Source: Arthrobacter liuii (lineage in GTDB: Bacteria; Actinomycetota; Actinomycetes; Actinomycetales; Micrococcaceae). From it: a stretch of 64,000 nucleotides of DNA. Shown piece after piece: positions 53,417-60,665 of the stretch; position 1 is the stretch's first letter, and each line of letters opens with the position of its first letter. A program made the translations under genes and the position numbers. Under the pieces are notes generated by a model that was given only the letters and a program-made list of their open reading frames with translations, did no database searches and was not told the origin of the DNA. The stretch covers positions 14,468 to 78,467 of the forward strand of contig NZ_BMFW01000001.1 in NCBI RefSeq assembly GCF_014639275.1. The letters are read 5' to 3'.

Positions 53417-54400
53417 TCAGTGGCCGCCCAGGAGCTGGTGGGCCTGGGCCACGTCCAGCCGCATTTGATCCACCAAGGCCTCAGGGCCACGGTAGGCCAC
53501 CATGCCGCGAAGCCGCCGCACAAATTCAACGATGACTGTCTGGCCGTAAAGATCGAAGTCCTCCACGGCTTCCTTTGGCCTGTCGATCACGTGCGCCTCG
53601 ACTTGGCGGCTGACGCCGTCGAACGTGGGATTGGAACCCACCGAGATGGCTGCCGGCCAGCGCTTGCCGGCCTGGTCCACCAGCCACCCGGCGTAGATGC
53701 CATCAGCGGGAATCAGCCCAGTGGCATTGGAGGCGAGGTTCGCAGTGGGGAAACCGAGCGCCCTGCCGCGGGCCGCTCCGTGGACCACTTCGCCGCGCAT
53801 CCGGTGCGGGCGGCCCAGGACGGAGGCGGCGGTGGCGACATCGCCCTCCTGCAGGGCTTCGCGCACCCAGGTGGAGGAACAGCGGCGGTCCATGCCGTCG
53901 TCGTCATGCAGGGGGTAGCCCTCCGCGCCGAACTCGCTGATGACCTGGACTGCGAAGCCGAACTTGTCGCCCAGGGCCTTCATGGTGTCCAGGTCGCCGG
54001 AGTTGCCCCGTCCGAAGCGGGCGTCATGGCCTATGACCACGTGGCTGGCGTGCAGGCAGTCCACCAGGTACTGCTCCACGAACTCTTCAGCCGTGAGGCT
54101 GGCCAGGTCCAGCGAGTACTTGATCACCAGGATGGCGTCCAGGCCCAGTTCTCCCAGCGCTTCCAGCTTGTCGTCCAGGCCCATGATGAGCTCCGGCGCG
54201 GCTTCGGGCCGGTGGATCACGGCCGGATGGGGATCAAAGGTGACAGCCACCGCCTTGGCCTGGGTGAGCCGGGCGGAACGGATCAGCTGGGACAGCACCT
54301 GCTGGTGGCCGCGGTGAACGCCGTCGAAGTTGCCGAAAGTGACAACAGATGGGCCGAAGTCCGCCGGGACATCGGACGGATCGTTCCAGATGTAGACCAT
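53417..54400 (-). CDS. ribF: Bifunctional riboflavin kinase / FAD synthetase
   Basis: The 327-residue protein has the N-terminal nucleotidyltransferase domain (VVTFGNFDGVHRGHQQVL, later CSSTWVREALQEGDV) and the C-terminal riboflavin kinase domain (GRALGFPTANLA, PADGIYAGWLV, VEFVRRLRGM). It makes FMN and then FAD. ATG at 54400 is used; a GTG one codon earlier is possible. The gene belongs to the truB-ribF-rpsO neighbourhood of Actinobacteria. Confidence 0.96.
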   Translation of the reverse strand: MVYIWNDPSDVPADFGPSVVTFGNFDGVHRGHQQVLSQLIRSARLTQAKAVAVTFDPHPAVIHRPEAAPELIMGLDDKLEALGELGLDAILVIKYSLDLASLTAEEFVEQYLVDCLHASHVVIGHDARFGRGNSGDLDTMKALGDKFGFAVQVISEFGAEGYPLHDDDGMDRRCSSTWVREALQEGDVATAASVLGRPHRMRGEVVHGAARGRALGFPTANLASNATGLIPADGIYAGWLVDQAGKRWPAAISVGSNPTFDGVSRQVEAHVIDRPKEAVEDFDLYGQTVIVEFVRRLRGMVAYRGPEALVDQMRLDVAQAHQLLGGH

Positions 54401-54499
54401 CACCCTCGCCTTATGCTGCCTGCAAGTATCGACGTTCCGGAACCATGCCGGCCGCGGAACTCTCTAAGGTTACCCGGATTCACTGCGCGGCTTTTGCCG

Positions 54500-54958
54500 T
54501 CACTCCGCAGCCTTGGCCTGTGCTGCCGCAGCCGCGGATGGGCGGCGCCGGTACAGCCACACCAGGCCCAGGATGGGCAGCAGCAGGGGAATGAAACCGT
54601 AGCCGCGGCCAAACAGGGACCAGACGGTCTCGTGCGGGAACTGCACGGAGTCCAGGACGCTCAGGGTCCCCACCACCAGGACACCTGCGAGTTCAACCAG
54701 CACGGCGGCAACGGAGACTTTGAACCACGTGGTGCCTGCCTTCGCCAGCGACACGGTGGCCAGGATGTACACCAGGGCGGCAAAGGCCGAAAGCAGGTAG
54801 GCCAGGGGCGCGTCCGAGAACTTGGTGAGGATCTGGTACCCGGCACGGGCAGTGGCCGAGATAGCGAAAACCCCGTACACCGCAATCAGGAGGCGGCCGG
54901 GTCCGGTGTTGCGGGTATTGCGGACGGGGGCGTGGCCGGTGGCCTGCTGGTCTTTCAT
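54500..54958 (-). CDS. Integral membrane protein, four helices
   Basis: The 152-residue protein has four hydrophobic segments (LLIAVYGVFAISATARAG, LAYLLSAFAALVYILATVSL, VSVAAVLVELAGVLVVGTL, GYGFIPLLLPILGLVWLYRR) after a polar N-terminus and ends in an Ala-rich tail. I do not recognise a function; similar proteins are found beside ribF/truB in this group. ATG at 54958 follows GGAAGAAG; a GTG at 54976 is in frame. It is close behind the next small membrane gene. Confidence 0.75.
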   Translation of the reverse strand: MKDQQATGHAPVRNTRNTGPGRLLIAVYGVFAISATARAGYQILTKFSDAPLAYLLSAFAALVYILATVSLAKAGTTWFKVSVAAVLVELAGVLVVGTLSVLDSVQFPHETVWSLFGRGYGFIPLLLPILGLVWLYRRRPSAAAAAQAKAAE

Positions 54959-54977
54959 TCTTGGTGCTTCTTCCACT

Positions 54978-55331
54978 TCAGTACCAGATCTGGTTCATTC
55001 GGGCAGCCATCACCAGCGCCGTGACGCCCACTGCGGCCAGGACAAAGTTGCTCCACCGCGTACGCTCCAGGATGGACCAGTAGATGGCGGCGGGCGGCAG
55101 GAGCATGGCCGTGGCCATGTAGCCCCAGAATTCCCACGCCTCGCCGGCGATGGGTTCGCCGGCGATGACGCGGACGATGGATCCCACCAGGTAGACCACC
55201 AGGGCCGCTTCCACGGCCGCGACGGAGAGGATGGTGATGTCGTTCGGCGCCTTTTTCAGGATCCCGGCCCCCAGGCACACCACCGTGGACACCAGGCCGG
55301 TGACAAGGATAATCCAGAAATATGCGTCCAC
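54978..55331 (-). CDS. Integral membrane protein, four helices
   Basis: The 117-residue protein has four hydrophobic segments (FWIILVTGLVSTVVCLGAGI, ITILSVAAVEAALVVYLVGSIV, WGYMATAMLLPPAAIYWSIL, NFVLAAVGVTALVMAA). No motif identifies its function. It starts two bases after the truB stop and is followed by the other small membrane protein, so both are probably translated from the truB transcript and may act together. Confidence 0.78.
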   Translation of the reverse strand: MDAYFWIILVTGLVSTVVCLGAGILKKAPNDITILSVAAVEAALVVYLVGSIVRVIAGEPIAGEAWEFWGYMATAMLLPPAAIYWSILERTRWSNFVLAAVGVTALVMAARMNQIWY

Positions 55332-55333
55332 GC

Positions 55334-56263
55334 TTATGCTCCCGCAGCTGCGGTCGGAGCCCCGTTGCCCGGGGCGAAGACGAGGACCGGCTTGGCGTAG
55401 CTGCCCGCGTCCGCGAGCAGGGCCACCAGGCTGCCATCGGGCGCGAAGGCCGCGGCCGGGTGTTCCGCCGTGGCGGCGCCGGGGCCGGGGGCCGTGCCGG
55501 CCGGGATCCGCCGTCCAAAGGAGATCTCCGTGGTTTCCTCGGGGCTTAGCTCACGGTTGGGCATCAGGGCCCTGGCGGCCAGGGCCATGTCCAGGACGTT
55601 GAGCTCCTCGGCCAGCTGTTCGAGGGTCCTCGCCTGGTCAAGGGAGTACGGACCCACCTGGGTCCGCCGGAGCGCTGTGAGGTGACCGCCGACGCCAAGG
55701 GCATTGCCCAGGTCCCGGGCCAGGGCACGGATGTAGGTGCCGGAGGAGCACTCCACCGTCACGTCCAGGTCCACGATCCCCGCCGCCGCGTCCCGCCGGA
55801 CACCATGGACCTCGAACCGGTGGATGGTGACAGGCCGCGCGGCGAGCTTGACGTCCTCGCCCGACCGCACGCGTGCGTAGGCGCGCTCCCCATTGACCTT
55901 GATCGCGCTGACGCTGCTGGGCACCTGCTGGATCTCACCCGTGAGCGCCGCGACGGCGTCGTAAATCATTTCGTCGGTGACGCCGGCGGCGCTGGCGGTG
56001 GCCGTCACCTCGCCTTCCGCATCATCCGTCACCGTGGACTGGCCCAGCCGGATGGTGGCCGTGTAGGTCTTGGAGGTGCCCACGATGTAGGTCAGCAGCC
56101 GCGTGGCTTTGTTGATGCCCAGCACCAGCACACCGGTGGCCATGGGATCAAGGGTGCCTGCATGGCCCACTTTCCGGGTACCTGCGAGGCGCCGCATCCG
56201 GCCAACCACGTCATGGCTGGTCCATCCCTGCGGCTTGTCCACTATCACCAGTCCAGAAAGCAC
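55334..56263 (-). CDS. truB: tRNA pseudouridine55 synthase
   Basis: The 309-residue protein starts MLSGLVIVDKPQGWTSHDVV and has the catalytic Asp39 in HAGTLDPMATGVL, then RLGQSTVTDDAEG and SGTYIRALARDLG. It makes pseudouridine 55 in the T-loop of tRNAs. The start is GTG at 56263, with the near-perfect hexamer TATACT seven bases ahead (leaderless). A poorly conserved C-terminal extension of ~60 residues contains PUA-like strands. Confidence 0.95.
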   Translation of the reverse strand: MLSGLVIVDKPQGWTSHDVVGRMRRLAGTRKVGHAGTLDPMATGVLVLGINKATRLLTYIVGTSKTYTATIRLGQSTVTDDAEGEVTATASAAGVTDEMIYDAVAALTGEIQQVPSSVSAIKVNGERAYARVRSGEDVKLAARPVTIHRFEVHGVRRDAAAGIVDLDVTVECSSGTYIRALARDLGNALGVGGHLTALRRTQVGPYSLDQARTLEQLAEELNVLDMALAARALMPNRELSPEETTEISFGRRIPAGTAPGPGAATAEHPAAAFAPDGSLVALLADAGSYAKPVLVFAPGNGAPTAAAGA

Positions 56264-56270
56264 GCCTCCC

Positions 56271-56276
56271 AGTATA
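56271..56276 (-). promoter_or_regulatory. -10 element for leaderless truB mRNA
   Basis: TATACT (minus strand), then GGGAGGC, then GTG at 56263. Confidence 0.65.
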
Positions 56277-56344
56277 TCGGCGCAGGTTGGCGCCCCGGCA
56301 CGGAGCCCCGCGCGGACGCTGGGTGGCAGCCCCACGCAGGCGGC

Positions 56345-56350
56345 TAGGAT
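56345..56350 (+). promoter_or_regulatory. -10 element for leaderless aminotransferase mRNA
   Basis: TAGGAT, then GGCTGGC, then ATG at 56358. With the truB element it forms a divergent leaderless promoter pair 69 bases apart. Confidence 0.65.
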
Positions 56351-56357
56351 GGCTGGC

Positions 56358-57515
56358 ATGCCTGAGCTTGCCGCCCATGTCCGCGACGTGCCCGTCAACC
56401 AGATCCGCGAGATCACCGAGGCTGCCTGGCGCACTCCCGGCGCCGTCGTGCTGAGCATCGGCGAGCCGGGCTTCCCGCTCCCCCGCCACGTCCTGGACGC
56501 GGGCATTGCCTGCCTGGACCGCGATGAGACAAACTACACGCCCAACGCCGGGATCCCCGCTCTCCGCGAGGCGTTCGCCGCAAGGTTCCGGGAAGAGCAG
56601 GGCGTCGACGTCGGCGCCGACCGCGTCTACGTGGTGTCCGGGGCGCAGCAGGGGCTGCACTTCGCCATGAGCCTCCTGCTCGCCCCCGGCGATGAGGTCC
56701 TGATCCCCAACCCTGGCTACCCCACCTTCGCCATGACCAGCCGACTGCTGAACGCCGTTCCGGTGGGCTATGCCCTGCACCCGGAGCACGGCTTCCAGCC
56801 ACGGGTTGCCGATGTGGAGGCCCTCATCACCAGCCGCACCCGGGTGCTGGTGCTCAACTCCCCCTCCAACCCGCTTGGTGCCGTGCTCAGTGAAGAACTG
56901 GTCCGGGAACTGGTGGACCTTGCCCGTCGGCACGACATCTGGGTGATCTCGGACGAGTGTTACGAGGCATTCACTTACGATGTGCCCCACGTCAGCCCGG
57001 CACGGTTCGACGGCGGCACGCCGGCGGATTCGCAAGTGTTCACTTCGCTGACACTGTCCAAAACCTACGGCCTGACGGGGCTGCGGATCGGCGCGCTGGT
57101 TTGCCCCCCGGGGCTTAAACAGAAGATGGACAACGTCATGGAATCGATCGTCTCCTGCGTGGCGTCTGCCCCGCAGTACGCGGCGCTCGCGGCCCTGACC
57201 GGTCCGCAGGACTACGTCCGGCACGCGCACCAGCACTACCGGGAGAACCGGGATGCGGCCTCGGCGGTCCTGGTGGGGAAAGGGATCCGCTACCTCCCGG
57301 CCCAGGGGGCGTTCTATCTGTGGGCTGATATGTCCCACGTGAGCGGCGGGGATGTGCGGGCCTGGGTACGGCGGTTCCTCGCGGACTCCGGGGTGGCGCT
57401 GGCCCCGGGGACGGCGTTCGGCTCCATCGGCGAGGGGTGGGTCCGGATCGCGCTGTGCGGCCGGAAGCAGGACCTGCTGGAGGGACTGTCCCGGCTGCCG
57501 GGCACCGGGCTGTAA
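56358..57515 (+). CDS. PLP-dependent class I/II aminotransferase
   Basis: The 385-residue fold-type I enzyme has LSIGEPGFPLP (substrate loop), NYTPNAGIPALREA, SGAQQGLHFAM, NSPSNPLGAVLS, ISDECYEAFTYD and the PLP lysine in LTLSKTYGLTGLRIG. It belongs to the aspartate/aromatic aminotransferase subgroup; the substrate is not clear. The start is fixed by the leaderless promoter element; upstream in-frame ATGs precede it. It is convergent with the thioredoxin gene. Confidence 0.9.
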   Translation: MPELAAHVRDVPVNQIREITEAAWRTPGAVVLSIGEPGFPLPRHVLDAGIACLDRDETNYTPNAGIPALREAFAARFREEQGVDVGADRVYVVSGAQQGLHFAMSLLLAPGDEVLIPNPGYPTFAMTSRLLNAVPVGYALHPEHGFQPRVADVEALITSRTRVLVLNSPSNPLGAVLSEELVRELVDLARRHDIWVISDECYEAFTYDVPHVSPARFDGGTPADSQVFTSLTLSKTYGLTGLRIGALVCPPGLKQKMDNVMESIVSCVASAPQYAALAALTGPQDYVRHAHQHYRENRDAASAVLVGKGIRYLPAQGAFYLWADMSHVSGGDVRAWVRRFLADSGVALAPGTAFGSIGEGWVRIALCGRKQDLLEGLSRLPGTGL

Positions 57516-57537
57516 CAGGCCGGGCAGGCCGCGCCCG

Positions 57538-57975
57538 TCAGTTCCGCGCGCTGGCGAGTGCCCTGTCCAGCCAGGTCCGGAGGGCCTCCCCCGGCGCGGC
57601 CCCTGCCTGGCGCGCCGCGACTTTCCCGTCGACGAGCACCATCAGAGTGGGAATGGCCTGGATGTCGAACCGCCGTGACAGGCCGGGCGACTTATCAACG
57701 TCCACCTTCACCAACTTGATTTTCCCTGGCCGTTCCCGGGCCAGCTTGTCCAGGACAGGGCTGACCATTCGGCACGGGCCGCACCAGGCGGCCCAGAAAT
57801 CAACCAGCACGGGAACTGGCGATTGCTCCGCCACCGCAGCGAAATCGCCGTCGCCGGCGGCTACGATCCACGGCAGGTCTGCCTTGCAGTTGCCGCAGCG
57901 GGGATGGCCGGCAGCCTGGGCAGGCACCCGGTTGGTCTTCCCGCAGGCGGGGCAGGTAACAAGTGAGGGCTCCAC
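57538..57975 (-). CDS. Thioredoxin 2-like protein with N-terminal zinc site
   Basis: The 145-residue protein has a zinc ribbon CPAC...CGNC (Cys8, 11, 27, 30) followed by a thioredoxin domain with the redox site WCGPC (Cys65, Cys68) and the cis-Pro in IQAIPTLMV. This is the layout of thioredoxin 2 (TrxC), a zinc-regulated disulfide reductase active under oxidative stress. The GTG start is two bases after the deaminase stop, so both form one unit. Confidence 0.92.
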   Translation of the reverse strand: MEPSLVTCPACGKTNRVPAQAAGHPRCGNCKADLPWIVAAGDGDFAAVAEQSPVPVLVDFWAAWCGPCRMVSPVLDKLARERPGKIKLVKVDVDKSPGLSRRFDIQAIPTLMVLVDGKVAARQAGAAPGEALRTWLDRALASARN

Positions 57976-57977
57976 GG

Positions 57978-58481
57978 CTAGTATTCCTTCCTGCTGTCAA
58001 AGGCGCGCCACGTTTGGAAAGGGACGTCCGACGTCGGGATGTCATCCCTGGTGACCGGCATCAGCTCCGGCGTGGCGCCGCTGAAGTAGTCGTAGAAGAG
58101 CGCGTCATCAAATCCTGCCGCGGCGGCGCCGTGGCGGTCCGCGGCGAAGTAGACGCGGCCGATCCTGGCCCACAAGGCCGAAGCCAGGCACATCGGGCAC
58201 GGCTCACAGCTGGCGTAGAGGACCGAGCCACTGAGGTCGAAGTCTGCCGTTGCCGCGGCCGCTGCCCGGATGGCCACCACCTCCGCGTGGGCGGTGGGAT
58301 CGTTGTCCCTGGTCACCCTGTTGACGCCGGCGTGGACGCGCCCGTCCGGCGTCACCACCACCGCCCCGAAGGGGCCGCCGCCCTGCCCGACGTTCTGCGT
58401 GGCCAGGTCCACGGCTTGTTCAAGATACTTTGCCTGTTCAAGGTGCCCAAAGGATCTGTTGGCGTTGTCCGCGGAGGTCAT
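57978..58481 (-). CDS. Nucleoside/guanine deaminase, CDA superfamily
   Basis: The 167-residue protein has the zinc-dependent deaminase motifs TAHAEVVAIRAA (HAE) and YASCEPCPMCLASALWARI (PCxxC), plus a C-terminal FYDYFSGATPELMPV typical of guanine deaminase GuaD of the Bacillus type. It probably deaminates guanine to xanthine; tRNA adenosine deaminase is less likely because of the C-terminus. ATG at 58481 follows TAGGAT at six bases. Confidence 0.88.
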   Translation of the reverse strand: MTSADNANRSFGHLEQAKYLEQAVDLATQNVGQGGGPFGAVVVTPDGRVHAGVNRVTRDNDPTAHAEVVAIRAAAAATADFDLSGSVLYASCEPCPMCLASALWARIGRVYFAADRHGAAAAGFDDALFYDYFSGATPELMPVTRDDIPTSDVPFQTWRAFDSRKEY

Positions 58482-58487
58482 ATCACG

Positions 58488-58493
58488 ATCCTA
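58488..58493 (-). promoter_or_regulatory. -10 element for leaderless deaminase-thioredoxin mRNA
   Basis: TAGGAT (minus strand), then CGTGAT, then ATG at 58481. Confidence 0.65.
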
Positions 58494-58515
58494 GCCACGC
58501 GTGCCCCGTTGGGGG

Positions 58516-58566
58516 ATGGAAAGGGGTTTAAACAGGGGGATGCCCCCAACCACTACCGGCCGGTAG
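58516..58566 (+). promoter_or_regulatory. Inverted repeats upstream of ScyD/ScyE-like gene
   Basis: CTACCGGCCGGTAG (58553-58566) is a perfect 14-base palindrome, preceded by a GGGGG-AT-GCCCCC type repeat at about 58536-58548. They lie about 90-120 bases before the ATG at 58658, a good position for operator sites; no regulator is known. Confidence 0.45.
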
Positions 58567-58657
58567 GGGCCTACGCTTGCGCCCGGGGGAATACATTTGG
58601 CCTCTGCCGAGGCTTCGTATCCAGCCCGCAAGGGCCTCTCGCACCCCGGAGTACCCA

Positions 58658-59785
58658 ATGAAGAAAACACTCGCCCTCTTAGCCTGTATCACCGTCTCGG
58701 CCGCTGCCTTAGCGTCCGCAGGCCCTACCGCTGCTTCCACCGACACACCGGATTACGAGGTGCTTGCAGGCGGCCTCGTGTCGCCGCTGCACGTCACGGC
58801 AGGACCCGGAAAATCGGTCCTGGTGTCCCAGGATTTTGCCGGGAAACTCACCCGGATCGATCGTGATGGCTCCACCGGGGATCTTGCCACCGACACTCCC
58901 CAGGGCTGGGAGGTGGCCGGAGCCGAAACGCGCGGCAACACGACGTATTTCCTGGAGAGCGTGGGCGCCGGCCAGGGAGACCCCGCGGCACTCCAGGGCT
59001 ACCTGAAGTCCATTGACCGTAAGGGAGACGTGGACACCATTGCCAACTTCGCGGACTACGAGCGTCGCCACAACCCGGATGGGGACCAGCACTACGGATT
59101 CGGCGGCGACGTCAGCGCGCAGTGCCTCGCCGGCTGGCCGAACTTCCCGCCCGCCACCTACAAAGGCCTGGTGGATTCACACCCGTACGCCCTGGCGGTC
59201 CGCGGTGACACCGCCTATGTTGCGGATGCGGGCATGAACGCCGTCCTCAAGGTCGACCTGAAGAGTGGCGATATTGACACTGTCGCTGTCCTGCCCCCTC
59301 GACCTGCCGTGATTCCGGCGGGCCTGCGGATTCCCACTGACATGGTGGGCAGCACCGTTGAGGTGCCCGCCTGTGCGGTGGGCCATGAATATGCCTTTGA
59401 GCGTGTACCGACCGACGTGGGGATCGGACCTGACGGCATGCTTTATGTGACGTCGCTGCCTGGCGGCCCGGAAGGACCTGAACTGGGTGCCCGTGGTGCG
59501 ATCTTCAGGATCAATCCGTGGAACGGCGACACTGACCTCTGGGCAGAGGACATCCTCAGCCCCACGGGCGTGGCGGTGGCCGGCAATGGTGATGTCTACG
59601 TTGCGTCGCTGTTCGGCGGCGAAATCCTGAAGTTCAGCTGCGACGGCCACCGGTCCCAGTTCCTGGCAGTTAAGATGCCGGCGGACGTCGACATCAGCGG
59701 CCAAACCCTGTACGCCACGATCGACGCCCTGGGCGACCCGTCCCAGCCTCCTGCGGGCAAGGTGATCGAGGCAGACCTGCGGTAG
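58658..59785 (+). CDS. Secreted ScyD/ScyE family beta-propeller protein
   Basis: The 375-residue protein begins with a Sec signal peptide (MKKTLALLACITVSAAALASAG, cleavage near residue 22-27). The mature part reads as repeated propeller blades: YEVLAGGLVSPLHVTAGPGKSVLVS, YALAVRGDTAYVADAGMNAVLKVDL, PTDVGIGPDGMLYVTSLPG, SPTGVAVAGNGDVYVASLFGGEILKF. This matches the ScyD/ScyE family, named from scytonemin clusters but common in Actinobacteria, where the function is unknown. It is a single-gene unit, convergent with rbfA. Confidence 0.85.
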   Translation: MKKTLALLACITVSAAALASAGPTAASTDTPDYEVLAGGLVSPLHVTAGPGKSVLVSQDFAGKLTRIDRDGSTGDLATDTPQGWEVAGAETRGNTTYFLESVGAGQGDPAALQGYLKSIDRKGDVDTIANFADYERRHNPDGDQHYGFGGDVSAQCLAGWPNFPPATYKGLVDSHPYALAVRGDTAYVADAGMNAVLKVDLKSGDIDTVAVLPPRPAVIPAGLRIPTDMVGSTVEVPACAVGHEYAFERVPTDVGIGPDGMLYVTSLPGGPEGPELGARGAIFRINPWNGDTDLWAEDILSPTGVAVAGNGDVYVASLFGGEILKFSCDGHRSQFLAVKMPADVDISGQTLYATIDALGDPSQPPAGKVIEADLR

Positions 59786-59813
59786 CGGATACAGCATTGA
59801 TGAGTTAAAAAGC

Positions 59814-59842
59814 CAGGGCCCGGGATCAGCTCCCGGGCCCTG
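59814..59842 (-). terminator. Terminator of the infB-rbfA operon, shared with ScyD/ScyE-like gene
   Basis: CAGGGCCCGGGA and TCCCGGGCCCTG form a 12-bp perfect stem with loop TCAGC. On the minus strand GCTTTTTAAC follows, a good U-tract for rbfA; the plus strand has only TTG after it. Confidence 0.88.
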
Positions 59843-59865
59843 TTGCCGTCTTACTTGTGAACGTC

Positions 59866-60375
59866 CTACTTGTTGCCGTCTTCGTCGGGTTCGTCGCCGC
59901 TGCCGAGGTCGAGGTCCTCTTCGTCGAAGTCGTCTTCGTCGATGTCCACATCGGCGGACGCATCGGACTTGTACGGGTCCGCGTCACCGGCGTGTTTGGC
60001 CTGGGCTGCAAGCGCAGCAACCTCGGCGTCACGCTTCTTCGCCTCCCGCAGCAGCTCCTCCAGGTTGGACGCGTTGACCGGAATCTGGTCAGCCACGAAC
60101 TCAAGGGTGGGGGTCAGGCGGACGGTGATGTTCCGGCCAACCTCCTGCCGGAGCACCCCTTTGGCCTTCTCCAGCCCCTTGGCAGCATCAGCCTGGACGG
60201 CCTGGTCGCCGAAGACGGTGTAGTAAACAGTGGCGTGCTGCAGATCATTGGTCACGCGGGCATCGGTAACAGTAATGCCCTCCAGCCGGGGATCCTTGAC
60301 CTTCCGGCCCAGAGCCTCAGCAACAACAACCTTAATCCGCTGCGCCAATTTGGCAGCACGTGCCGGATCAGCCAT
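59866..60375 (-). CDS. rbfA: Ribosome-binding factor A
   Basis: The 169-residue protein has the KH-like RbfA fold: RAAKLAQRIKVVVAEALGRKVKDPRLEGITVTDARVTNDLQHATVYYTV and LRQEVGRNITVRLTPTLEFVAD. It acts in late maturation of the 30S subunit. A ~40-residue acidic Asp/Glu tail follows, longer than in most RbfA. ATG at 60375 has AGGAG six bases ahead. It lies 290 bases after infB. Confidence 0.96.
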   Translation of the reverse strand: MADPARAAKLAQRIKVVVAEALGRKVKDPRLEGITVTDARVTNDLQHATVYYTVFGDQAVQADAAKGLEKAKGVLRQEVGRNITVRLTPTLEFVADQIPVNASNLEELLREAKKRDAEVAALAAQAKHAGDADPYKSDASADVDIDEDDFDEEDLDLGSGDEPDEDGNK

Positions 60376-60599
60376 GAACAACTCCTATAAGAAGAAAAAA
60401 TTAGGGACGAACGACGGCGGCGAAAGAGGCCGCGTCGCACGTTTCAGTTATCTGCCACGCACCTCGGGCCGGGATGCCACGCACTATGGCGAGTGTACGA
60501 CGGACCTGCGTTGGGTTTTTCCGGCGGCCTGGGAGTGGCATCGGGCCTGTCGGAGCCGGGCGGCTTCGATCGAAAGATCGAAAGACGTCCGGCGAAGGG

Positions 60600-60631
60600 G
60601 CGGGGCCGCCGGAAAAATCCAACGGCCCCGC
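60600..60631 (-). terminator. Hairpin after infB
   Basis: GCGGGGCCG (60600-60608) pairs with CGGCCCCGC (60623-60631), a 9-bp perfect stem, 35 bases after the infB stop. No U-tract follows on the minus strand, so it may be partial termination or RNA processing between infB and rbfA. The rest of the 60376-60665 gap shows only a short GATCGAAA direct repeat (60568-60583). Confidence 0.55.
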
Positions 60632-60665
60632 ACCTGGCACTTCTGACTGCCCGAAGGCTGGCCAG

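Noticed and set aside
60566-60581. TCGATC-GAAA-GATCGA palindrome resembling a LexA box between infB and rbfA
   Set aside because: It differs from the consensus symmetrically at two key positions, lies inside an operon gap far from a promoter, and is part of a GATCGAAA direct repeat.
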